A stretch of 64,000 bases of DNA from Haloarcula pellucida (lineage in GTDB: Archaea; Halobacteriota; Halobacteria; Halobacteriales; Haloarculaceae). The notes below the pieces were generated by a model. The model was not told where the DNA came from, made no database searches, and saw only the letters and a program-made list of their open reading frames with translations. The position numbers and the translations under genes were made by a program. The stretch lies in contig NZ_BMOU01000006.1 in assembly GCF_014647235.1 (NCBI RefSeq), positions 186,001-250,000 of the forward strand, written 5' to 3'. Below, piece by piece: positions 17,525 through 25,066 of the stretch; positions within the stretch are counted from its first letter, which is position 1, and every line of letters begins with the position of its first letter.

Positions 17525-17968
17525 TCCGCGGCGTCCGCTTCGTCTCGACCACGGCCGGCAATTCACGGACTGGTCGAAACTCGGCACTAACTCGACCGAA
17601 TTGTTCGACACACGCTCGGTCCGCCCCGCTCGCTCGTGAGAGCCATCCCGGCGTCGGTGGCCCACCCGAGCACCTCGAAACTGACACTGCCGGATGTTGC
17701 CTCGGACTGCCGCTACTCGCCGGCTACGTCCGCATCTCGGCGTCGCCCCGACATCTTTCCTCCCCGTCTCCACCGTTGTCAGACTCCAGCCGACGTCGTC
17801 CCTTGGCCAATAACCATAATGTTCTATAATATGCAATATCTGGAACGTTTTGGTAGAATAGAAGACTTTAACAAACAGTTTGTTCGTATAGGTGGATGAA
17901 TGCGACCGGTAACCGTCACTGGCCCGAGACTCCCGCGGTGGCGGTGACCGGTCGACACGGAACAAACG
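17525..17968. promoter_or_regulatory. Upstream region of the dabBA operon with a 15-bp palindrome
   Basis: This 444-bp gap contains no credible gene. Its last 150 bases are AT-rich, with TATA-like stretches (TTCTATAATATGCAATATC near 17822). At 17870-17884 sits a perfect palindrome, AACAAACAGTTTGTT, 84 bases before the dabB start. Position and symmetry suit a dimeric activator or repressor, for instance the Lrp/AsnC protein encoded just upstream. Confidence 0.55.
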
Positions 17969-19456
17969 ATGACAGAACAACAGCAGACGACGGCGGTCGG
18001 ACAGCTTCCGAACACGGGGACGAAGTCGACGTCGCTGGCGCCCCGAGTGTTCACATGCGTCGTGTGGGCGCTGTGTGTCGCCAGCCTCGGCGTTCTCGTC
18101 GCCCGATTCGTCGTCGACGGCGCGTGGACGCTCCCCGGCGTGGCCGCCGTAGACGGACTCACCGCCGTCATGTGGGTTGTCGTCACCTTCTTCAGCGGTA
18201 TCGTCCACAGCTACTCGCGCCGCTACATGGCCGGGAGCCGGACTATAGACCGCTTCTTCGGCGGCGTGTTCGCGTTCACGCTGGCCGTGATGGTGCTGGT
18301 CGCGGCCGACCACGTCGCGCTCTTTGCCGCCGCGTGGGTGGCGATGGGGATCGTGATGGCCGACTTGATAGGCCACGTCCGTGGCTGGCCACAGGCACAG
18401 GCCGCGGCCACACTCGCTCGCCGCTACTTCCTCGCGAGCGGCGCCCTGCTGACCGTCGCGCTCGTGACGCTGTGGCTGTCGACGGGGGCGACGACCGTCT
18501 CCGGTATCGTCGCCGCCGCCGACACCGTCCCACAGACGGCGTGGCTGGTCGCGGCGGGGGCGCTCCTGCTGGCGGCGATGATACAGTCCGCGCTGGTGCC
18601 GTTCCACACGTGGCTGCTCTCCTCGATGACCGCCCCAACGCCGGCGTCGGCGCTCATGCACGCCGGCTTCGTCAACGCGGGCGGCGTCCTGCTGGTCCGC
18701 TTCGCTCCGGTGGTCACCGCCGACGCGCAGTTCATGCTCCTGTTGCTGGCCGTCGGCGCGACGAGCGCCCTGCTGGGGAAACTCCTCAAGACCGTCCAGT
18801 CCGACGTGAAGCGCCAACTGGGCTGCTCGACGGTCGGCCAGATGGGCTTCATGATCATGCAGGCCGGCCTCGGCTTCTTCGGCGCGGCGCTCACGCACCT
18901 CGTCCTGCACGGGTTCTACAAGGCCTACCAGTTCCTCTCGGCAGGGGAACAGGTCGAACAGACGGCGCCGGGCAAGGCCGATTCGCAGTCGGCCGGCGTC
19001 CTCGGTGCCGGCGTCGCCCTCCTGTCCGCGCTCGCAGGTGGTGCCGTCTTCGCCGCCCTCACCGGCAAGGGGACCCACTTCGACAGCGGCCTCCTGCTGG
19101 CGGGACTGGTGGTGCTGACGACGCTCCACGCGACCCGCACGGCCGTCGCGCAGACGGACCTGCCCGCCGCGGTCCGGTTCGGGGCCGTGCCGGTCGTCTT
19201 CCTGCCGGCGATAGCCGTCTACGCCCTCGCCTACAACCTCGTCCACGCCCTGCTGGTGGACGTGCCGGTCGTCACGGCACCCGCCGACCTGACGCTCGTC
19301 CACGGCGTCGTCGCGGCCGCCTTCCTCGCCGTCTACGTCGCCATCGAGCGTGGCGCGTACGAGCACAGCCAGCGCCTGTACGTGGCGCTCCTGAACCTGA
19401 GCCAACCACCCTCTGACACCGTTCTGACTGCCAAGGAGGACTACAATGAGTACTGA
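17969..19456 (+). CDS. dabB: DabB, NuoL-like subunit of inorganic-carbon transporter
   Basis: A 495-residue polytopic protein related to the antiporter-like subunits of complex I. Motifs such as FFSGIVHSYSRRYMAG, PFHTWLLSSMTAPTPASALM and KRQLGCSTVGQMGFMI are those of NuoL/NDH-F chains, including the proton-path lysines. It has no neighbouring complex I genes and overlaps the dabA start by 11 bases. In the characterised DAB systems the DabB membrane subunit lets an ion gradient drive CO2 hydration on DabA, so the cell accumulates bicarbonate. The ATG at 17969 is preferred; an upstream in-frame extension lacks coding character. Confidence 0.88.
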   Translation: MTEQQQTTAVGQLPNTGTKSTSLAPRVFTCVVWALCVASLGVLVARFVVDGAWTLPGVAAVDGLTAVMWVVVTFFSGIVHSYSRRYMAGSRTIDRFFGGVFAFTLAVMVLVAADHVALFAAAWVAMGIVMADLIGHVRGWPQAQAAATLARRYFLASGALLTVALVTLWLSTGATTVSGIVAAADTVPQTAWLVAAGALLLAAMIQSALVPFHTWLLSSMTAPTPASALMHAGFVNAGGVLLVRFAPVVTADAQFMLLLLAVGATSALLGKLLKTVQSDVKRQLGCSTVGQMGFMIMQAGLGFFGAALTHLVLHGFYKAYQFLSAGEQVEQTAPGKADSQSAGVLGAGVALLSALAGGAVFAALTGKGTHFDSGLLLAGLVVLTTLHATRTAVAQTDLPAAVRFGAVPVVFLPAIAVYALAYNLVHALLVDVPVVTAPADLTLVHGVVAAAFLAVYVAIERGAYEHSQRLYVALLNLSQPPSDTVLTAKEDYNEY

Positions 19457-21875
19457 GACCCAGATTCGTGACAGCATCGAACAGGCCGCGACCGCGGTCG
19501 GAGACGTCTGGCCGCTCCACTCGTTCGTGACGGCCAACCCGCTCTCGGGCTTCGAAGACCAGCCGTTCCACGAGGCCGTCTCGGAGGCCGGGGAACTGTT
19601 CGACGCCGACGGCTACCCGAGCGTCGAGGTGTTCCGCCGGGCCTGGGAGGCAGGCCAGATAGCCCCCGACGTCCTCCGTGCCGAACTGGCCGACCACGGG
19701 TACGACACGGACCCGGAGACATCGCTGGAGCGTATGACCGCGGCGCCGACCGACACGGACGACGAACAGGCCGTCGAGGACGAGGTGGACCGCCTCCTGA
19801 CGAAGTGGCTGTCGTCGTTCCTCGACCAGGGGCAGGCCGAGTGGCCGATGCCGAACCGCGAGCAGGGGTTCTACGCCGCGTTCCACGCCGTGGCCCGTCA
19901 CGACGGCGAGATTCCCGATTCCGGGGCTATCGCCGACCTGCCCGACGACCCGGTCGACGCGCTCGAACACCTCCTCGCGGACTCGCCGGCCGACCGCCTG
20001 CCGGACGTCTTCGAACACCACCTGACGGCCCTGCCGGGCTGGACGGGCTACGTCAAACAACGTGCGGCCGACGGCGGCGACTGGCAGTCCGCCTACCCCG
20101 TCACGCTCGCGGGGTATCTGGCGGCCCGCCTGACGCTCGCGGACCTGCTCGGCGCGCCCATCGACCCCCTCGACGCCCCGGGCACCACCCGCACCGTCGA
20201 CCCGGTCGGCGAGACCGAAGACGTCCCGTTGCGCGAGTGCTGGCTGACCGCGTGGGAGGCCAGCTATCGCGAGGAACTGGTCGACGCCGTCAGCGACGCC
20301 AGCGAGTCCCGCGCCGAGGCCGACGAGGGCGGCCGTCCGGACGCCCAACTCGTCTTCTGTATCGACACCCGCTCGGAGATACTCCGCCGCCACCTCGAAG
20401 CCACGGGCGACTACGACACGCACGGCTACGCCGGTTTCTTCGGCGTCCCGATGCGCTACGAGGGGTACGACGCCGACGTGGCCGTCGACGCCTGCCCGCC
20501 AATCGTCGACGCCCAGCACCACGTCGCCGACCGTCCGACGAAGGGCGCCGACGACGCGCAGGCCGACTACGACCGCTGGTCGGCGACGCTCGACGCCGGC
20601 GGCAAACTCCTCGCGGCGCTCAAGAAGAACGCCGCGACGGCGTTCAGTTTCGTCGAGACGACCGGGAGCGGCTACGGCGCCGCGCTGGCGGCCCGCACGC
20701 TCGCGCCGGCCCGCGCCGCCGGCCTCCTCGACGCCGCCGACGACCGCACCCCCGACGACCACGAGTTCTGCGCGCCCGGCGTGGACTACAACCCGGACGG
20801 CGTCCACGAACTCCGCGAAGGGCTCACCCTCGAGGAGAAGGTCGAGTACGCCGCGACGGCCTTCGACCTGATGGGCTGGGAGACGTTCGCCCGCCTCGTC
20901 GTGTTCACCGGCCACGCCAGCGAGACGGCGAACAACCCGTTCGATTCGAGTCTGGACTGCGGCGCCTGTGCCGGCAACCCCGGCGGACCGAGCGCGCGCG
21001 TCCTCGCTGCCATCTGTAACGACGAGGCGGTCGTCGAGGAACTCCGCGAGCGCGGGTTCGACGTCCCCGAGGACACCGTCTTCCTCGCCGGCGAGCACAA
21101 CACGACGACCGACGCGGTGACCCTCTACGCCGACCACGTTCCAGAGAGCCACCACGACGACCTCGAACAACTCCGCACGGACCTCGGTACGGCCCGTGAG
21201 GGGGCGGCCGCCGAGCGCGCCGCCTCGATGGATGCCGAGGGCGCGGGCGTCCGCGAGACGGAGCGCCGCGCCGCCGACTGGGCGGAGACCCGTCCCGAGT
21301 GGGGCCTCGCCGGTAACGCCGGGTTCGTCGTCGGCCCCCGCGACTTGACGGAGGGCACCGACCTCGACGGGCGCGCGTTCCTCCACTCCTACGACTGGAC
21401 GACCGACCCCGACGGCGACGCGCTGGCGGCCATCATGGCCGGCCCGATGGTCGTCACCCAGTGGATAAACAGCCAGTACTACTTCGCCACCGTCGACACC
21501 GCCGTCTTCGGGAGCGGGTCGAAGGTCACCCACAACCCGGTCGGTAACGTCGGCGTCTATCAGGGCAACGGCGGCGACCTGATGACCGGCCTCCCACTCC
21601 AGTCCGTGATGGCCGCCGACGACGACCCACACCACCAGCCCCTGCGCCTCTCGACGGTGATTCACGCGCCCGTCGACCGCGTCACCGACGTGCTGGCCGA
21701 CCACGAGGAACTCACCGACCTGCTCGACAACGGCTGGCTCTCGCTGACCGTCGTCGACCCCACGCAGGACCACTGCGCGTTCCACTACGAGGACGAGTTG
21801 GCGTGGACGCCGGTGTCCGAGGGGCCCGCCGTCGACGCGGCGGAGCAGACTGCGCCGACGGTCGCAGACGACTGA
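19446..21875 (+). CDS. dabA: DabA, zinc-dependent subunit of inorganic-carbon transporter (DUF2309)
   Basis: An 809-residue soluble partner of DabB. DabA has a carbonic-anhydrase-like zinc site, and here the expected ligands are readable: C305 and D307 in LVFCIDTRSE, then H490 in FTGHASETANN and C505 in SSLDCGACAG. The 15-residue spacing of the last pair equals that reported for the characterised enzyme. Other family segments include WPLHSFVTANPLSG at the N-terminus and GDLMTGLPLQSV near the end. The protein likely converts CO2 to bicarbonate in a one-way, energy-coupled manner at the inner membrane face. It is complete and slightly shorter than some bacterial versions. Confidence 0.93.
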   Translation: MSTETQIRDSIEQAATAVGDVWPLHSFVTANPLSGFEDQPFHEAVSEAGELFDADGYPSVEVFRRAWEAGQIAPDVLRAELADHGYDTDPETSLERMTAAPTDTDDEQAVEDEVDRLLTKWLSSFLDQGQAEWPMPNREQGFYAAFHAVARHDGEIPDSGAIADLPDDPVDALEHLLADSPADRLPDVFEHHLTALPGWTGYVKQRAADGGDWQSAYPVTLAGYLAARLTLADLLGAPIDPLDAPGTTRTVDPVGETEDVPLRECWLTAWEASYREELVDAVSDASESRAEADEGGRPDAQLVFCIDTRSEILRRHLEATGDYDTHGYAGFFGVPMRYEGYDADVAVDACPPIVDAQHHVADRPTKGADDAQADYDRWSATLDAGGKLLAALKKNAATAFSFVETTGSGYGAALAARTLAPARAAGLLDAADDRTPDDHEFCAPGVDYNPDGVHELREGLTLEEKVEYAATAFDLMGWETFARLVVFTGHASETANNPFDSSLDCGACAGNPGGPSARVLAAICNDEAVVEELRERGFDVPEDTVFLAGEHNTTTDAVTLYADHVPESHHDDLEQLRTDLGTAREGAAAERAASMDAEGAGVRETERRAADWAETRPEWGLAGNAGFVVGPRDLTEGTDLDGRAFLHSYDWTTDPDGDALAAIMAGPMVVTQWINSQYYFATVDTAVFGSGSKVTHNPVGNVGVYQGNGGDLMTGLPLQSVMAADDDPHHQPLRLSTVIHAPVDRVTDVLADHEELTDLLDNGWLSLTVVDPTQDHCAFHYEDELAWTPVSEGPAVDAAEQTAPTVADD

Positions 21876-22110
21876 GCCGACACGAACCCGGCCCGGACGA
21901 ACGCCGTCTGACTGTCTCGGAACGGACCATCGGGGCTGGCGGGACGCTCTCACCGACGGCACGGCCGTCTATCCTTGCACTTGCAACGCGAGCCGATTCG
22001 GCGGCCCGCGGCGTACGACGGGTGTCGCATGACTAACCCACCGTCGACCAGTTCCGACCCTGTCCCGAACCGTCTCGCCAGACAGCGACCCGACGCGAGG
22101 TGGTGGTGAC

Positions 22111-22263
22111 GTGGCGATACTCGAACTCGCCGTCGGGTTCTTCGTCCTCGCCGTCGCCGCGGGTCTCGTCGGCGCTCGCGGTGTCGCCGGCATGTCGATG
22201 ACTATCGCGAAGTGGCTCGTCCTCGCCTTCCTCGTACTGGCTGTGGTGTCGCTCCTGTTGTAG
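22111..22263 (+). CDS. DUF1328-type small membrane protein
   Basis: A 50-residue protein encoded by GTG to TAG. It has two hydrophobic helices, [19 protein letters not shown] and a second one ending in LAVVSLLL, joined by the turn [14 protein letters not shown]. This helix-GxxGVAG-helix layout is the signature of the UPF0391/DUF1328 family, whose function is unknown. The sequence GGTGGTG just ahead of the start is a plausible ribosome site. It lies downstream of dabA in the same direction after a 235-base gap. Confidence 0.75.
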   Translation: MAILELAVGFFVLAVAAGLVGARGVAGMSMTIAKWLVLAFLVLAVVSLLL

Positions 22264-22306
22264 GTCGGTGTGGAGACGGGGCCGGTGGTCGCGTGCGGGG
22301 CGGGCG

Positions 22307-23638
22307 CTACGGCGCGCCGGCCTCGGCCACCGACTCGTTCAGCCACGGGTCGAAGCGGACGTTGGACTCGCCCGCCGTCGTCGGTGACTCGGACACGGCA
22401 CCACCCTGCCCGTCAGCGAGCGTCCCGGTCTCCGGGTCGGCGAACGGGGCGTCCGTGTCGTTCGCACTCGACGGCCCACTAGCGGCACCCCAGTAGTTCG
22501 CCGTCGCGTTCAGCGTCGCCGAGCGCTCGTTGTTGACGGCCCAGAGCGTGCTGTTCACGATGGCGTTCCGACTGACGTCGATTCGCTCTGTCCCGACGAT
22601 TCCGGGCGCACAGACGCGGCTCTCCGGGAGGTAGAGTCCGAGGTCGTTTCCGGCAACGTCGTTGTGCCGAATCACGAGCGGGACGTGCGTCGCTGTCGTC
22701 TCGAGGCCGACAGCGTTCTCCCGAAGCGTGTTGTTTGCGACGAGGGTCTGCCGGTCGGTGTCGTCGGTACCGGTCGGCCCGGTCGTCGCGACCAGAACGC
22801 CCTGTTTGGTGTGCGTGATTCGGTTCTGCCGAATCTCCGTGTCGGACGAATCTCCATCGACCACGACGCCGTCGGTGTGGTACGAGACGCTGTTGTTCAC
22901 GACCGCCGTCCCGGTGGCACGGGCTATCTCTACCCCCGTTCCGGCGTCCTGTAACGATGCGTTCCACTCGAACTCGAAGGACTCGTCGCACTCGACACAG
23001 CCACGGATGCTGTTGTTCGCGACCGTCGTGTTCCGTGCCCCGTCGTCGACGTTGAGCGCGGTCCCACGAGTGAACCTGCCGAACCTGTTGTCGGTGACCA
23101 CCGCGTCGGTGGTGTTCGCGAGGGTGACCCCGTAGCTAGACGGCGTCGTCGTCGCCCCGAAGCCACCGGCGCCGTAGAACCCGCTCGACTCGATGCGGAC
23201 GCTCGTCGAGTCGGTCACTGAGATGCCGACTTGGTTGTCCGACAGTGTGACGTTCCTGACGGTGACGCCGTCGACGCCGTCGACCGTGATGGCCGACGTC
23301 TCGTAGTAGCTGTCGGCGCTGAGGTTACGAACGGTCACGTTCGAGAGCCGCCGGTCCTCGGCCCCGACGCTGACAGGGGTCGCCAAACGGGGAACCTCGA
23401 TGGTGTGCCCCTGGCCGTCGAGGACGACGTCGCTCGCCCGCACGCGGAGACACGGTTCGTCTGTGAGTTCCTCTCTGGAGAGGTTCCGCGTGAGGACGTA
23501 GCGACCGGGGTCGGTGATGATCCGACACTCGGTGATCGCGGTCGGCCCGGATGCCTGTGTCTGTGCGTCCACCACCGGCGTCGCGGCCACCGGGGCGAGG
23601 ACGAGAATAGCGAGCAGTACTGGTGTGCGTAGTTTCAT
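22307..23638 (-). CDS. Secreted right-handed parallel beta-helix (NosD-like) protein
   Basis: A 443-residue exported protein. Residues 1-26 are a Sec-type signal peptide (LAILVLAPVAATPVVDAQ). The body consists of repeated short rungs with N-x-(I/V/L) ladders, for example LSNVTVRNLSADSYYET, DGVTVRNVTLSDNQVGISV, TVANNSIRGC and LVANNTLRENAVGLE, characteristic of NosD/pectate-lyase-like helices. Near the C-terminus ATANYWGAASGP is a motif typical of NosD-type proteins. No copper-enzyme genes are adjacent, so a nitrous-oxide role is not supported; carbohydrate binding or surface function is equally possible. A TATA-like stretch precedes it around 23675-23700. Confidence 0.8.
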   Translation of the reverse strand: MKLRTPVLLAILVLAPVAATPVVDAQTQASGPTAITECRIITDPGRYVLTRNLSREELTDEPCLRVRASDVVLDGQGHTIEVPRLATPVSVGAEDRRLSNVTVRNLSADSYYETSAITVDGVDGVTVRNVTLSDNQVGISVTDSTSVRIESSGFYGAGGFGATTTPSSYGVTLANTTDAVVTDNRFGRFTRGTALNVDDGARNTTVANNSIRGCVECDESFEFEWNASLQDAGTGVEIARATGTAVVNNSVSYHTDGVVVDGDSSDTEIRQNRITHTKQGVLVATTGPTGTDDTDRQTLVANNTLRENAVGLETTATHVPLVIRHNDVAGNDLGLYLPESRVCAPGIVGTERIDVSRNAIVNSTLWAVNNERSATLNATANYWGAASGPSSANDTDAPFADPETGTLADGQGGAVSESPTTAGESNVRFDPWLNESVAEAGAP

Positions 23639-23785
23639 GCCCTTTGTGACGACTACTCGCGGGCCTGTAACTATCTATCATATAATGTGATTAAAACGAG
23701 ACTAAGCGGAGGAACGGGCCGCAGATGTCGACGGAGGTCGTGATGGCGATAGCCTCGCTGGGCGCGGCCATCAGCGTCGCGGGGG

Positions 23786-24069
23786 CTATGACCCGTCGGC
23801 GACGGGCGCGACGAGGGCGTCGACGACCACTATCTCGTCGCCACACCCGACGAAGACAGGCGTCCACGCGAGCGACCTCGATTCGGCGGCGTCGGCGAGA
23901 GGGTCCGGCCCGCGTCGGCGCCGTAGAGATGGTGGGTGAACTCGTCCTCGAAGTTGACCGTCCGCACCAGCGGCCGGAGCCCCGACCCCGCGACGTCGAA
24001 CGCCGCGTTGCGCTGTGGGTCGCCGCCGATGGCCGAGACGTGGTGGACGCCCGGCGTGTCCGAGCGCAT
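23786..24069 (-). pseudogene. Chimeric VOC/dioxygenase remnant
   Basis: The first 60 or so codons start MRSDTPGVHHVSAIGGDPQR and continue with LRPLVRTVNFEDEFTHHLYG, clearly the N-terminus of a VOC-type ring-cleaving dioxygenase. After about HHLYGADAG the frame changes: a coding-like tail (AWTPVFVGCGDEIVVVDALV) is readable one frame over and ends at a stop at 23786-23788. The middle of the protein is gone. A deletion that joined two pieces out of frame explains this. The start overlaps the thioesterase stop as TGATG, so it was once the last gene of that operon. Confidence 0.7.
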
Positions 24070-24491
24070 CAGAGGCCTTCGAACTGGGTGATGGCCTCGC
24101 GCCAGTCGTCGGGAATCTCCTGTGGCGCCTCGGCCTCGCGGTCGTAGGTGACGACGGTCGTCTCGCCCGTGGCCGCGACGGCGTCGCCGTCGCGAACCTC
24201 GTACTCGAACGGGAAGCTCTTGGTGCCGAGACGGGGGACCCGGACGCCGACGGTGACCGCCTCGGCCGACTGAACGGGGCGCTCGTAGTCGAGTTCGAGG
24301 TTCGCGATGACGATGCCGGTCCCCTCGCCCTCCGCCGAGAGGTACGACCGGTCGCCGCGGGCGACGACCTCTGCGAGGTAGTCGATGCGGGCCTCTTCGA
24401 GGTAGGTCCCGTAGCGGACGTTGTTGACGTGGCCGTAGGTGTCCAAATCGTCGTAGCGGACGTCCACCGTCGTCGTGAACTCGAAGCTCAT
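24069..24491 (-). CDS. Hotdog-fold acyl-CoA thioesterase
   Basis: A 140-residue thioesterase of the 4-hydroxybenzoyl-CoA/YbgC type. The N-terminal signature VRYDDLDTYGHVNNVRYGTY contains the catalytic aspartate region and the substrate-binding HVNN. It is followed by the long hotdog helix LEEARIDYLAEVV and a five-strand sheet (GIVIANLELDYERPV, SFPFEYEVRDGD). These enzymes release free acids from acyl-CoA. The ATG overlaps the msrA stop (ATGA), so the two are co-transcribed. Confidence 0.92.
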   Translation of the reverse strand: MSFEFTTTVDVRYDDLDTYGHVNNVRYGTYLEEARIDYLAEVVARGDRSYLSAEGEGTGIVIANLELDYERPVQSAEAVTVGVRVPRLGTKSFPFEYEVRDGDAVAATGETTVVTYDREAEAPQEIPDDWREAITQFEGL

Positions 24492-25012
24492 GCCAGCAAC
24501 TCCGCGTGCTTCTGTTTCAGTTTCTCTATCTTCGGCGGGATGGTCATCTGACAGTAGCCCTGATTCGGGTTCTTCTCGAAGTAGTCCTGGTGGTACTCCT
24601 CGGCGGGGTAGAACGTCTCCAGCGGTTCGACTTCGGTGACGATGTCGTCGTCGTAGCCGGGTCGTATCTCCTCGATGAACGCCTCGACGGTCTCCCGCTG
24701 GGCGTCGTCGTGGTAGAACACTGCCGAGCGGTACTGGGTGCCCACGTCGTTGCCCTGTCGGTTCAGCGTCGTCGGATTGTGGGTCGTGAAGAACACCGCG
24801 AGGAGGTCCTCGTAGCTCACGACGTCGGGGTCGAACGTCAGCTGGACGCACTCGGCGTGGCCCGTCTCCTCGCGACAGACCGCCTCGTAGGAGGGGTTCT
24901 CGACGTGGCCGCCGGCGTATCCCGACACCACGTCTTCGACCCCGTTCACCTGTTTGAACACCGACTCTGTACACCAGAAACAGCCGCCGGCGAAGGTCGC
25001 TTGTTCGGTCAT
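24488..25012 (-). CDS. msrA: Peptide methionine sulfoxide reductase A
   Basis: A 174-residue repair enzyme that reduces methionine-S-sulfoxide in proteins. The active-site motif FAGGCFWCTESVF holds the catalytic cysteine at residue 11, with the partner residues of the family further on (VSGYAGG, TGHAECVQLTFDP, EYHQDYFEKNP). A resolving cysteine is available near the C-terminus in QGYCQMTIPP. It begins a short minus-strand operon with the thioesterase and lies downstream of the copper-ATPase genes, consistent with a general oxidative-stress role. Confidence 0.97.
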   Translation of the reverse strand: MTEQATFAGGCFWCTESVFKQVNGVEDVVSGYAGGHVENPSYEAVCREETGHAECVQLTFDPDVVSYEDLLAVFFTTHNPTTLNRQGNDVGTQYRSAVFYHDDAQRETVEAFIEEIRPGYDDDIVTEVEPLETFYPAEEYHQDYFEKNPNQGYCQMTIPPKIEKLKQKHAELLA

Positions 25013-25066
25013 CGTCCCGCTGTAGGCGCGGCACGCACAAAAGCAGACGGACGGTTGCGAGGCCGC

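Noticed and set aside
17276-19537. A 753-codon open frame on the minus strand across dabB
   Set aside because: Its product is a low-complexity Arg/Gly/Asp-rich sequence, and the opposite strand codes for a clear NuoL-type protein; the frame is open only because of high GC.
19272-21962. An 896-codon minus-strand frame opposite dabA
   Set aside because: DabA has its zinc ligands and family motifs on the plus strand; the antisense frame has none and is a mirror effect of the codon bias.
22307-23638. The beta-helix protein as a true NosD for nitrous oxide reductase
   Set aside because: No nosZ, nosF or nosY genes are near, and the repeats alone are shared with many surface proteins.
23725-23829. 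Small plus-strand gene starting MSTEVVMAIASLG
   Set aside because: The hydrophobic start is short, the frame turns into an arginine-rich tail, and the minus strand holds the VOC chimera; likely chance.
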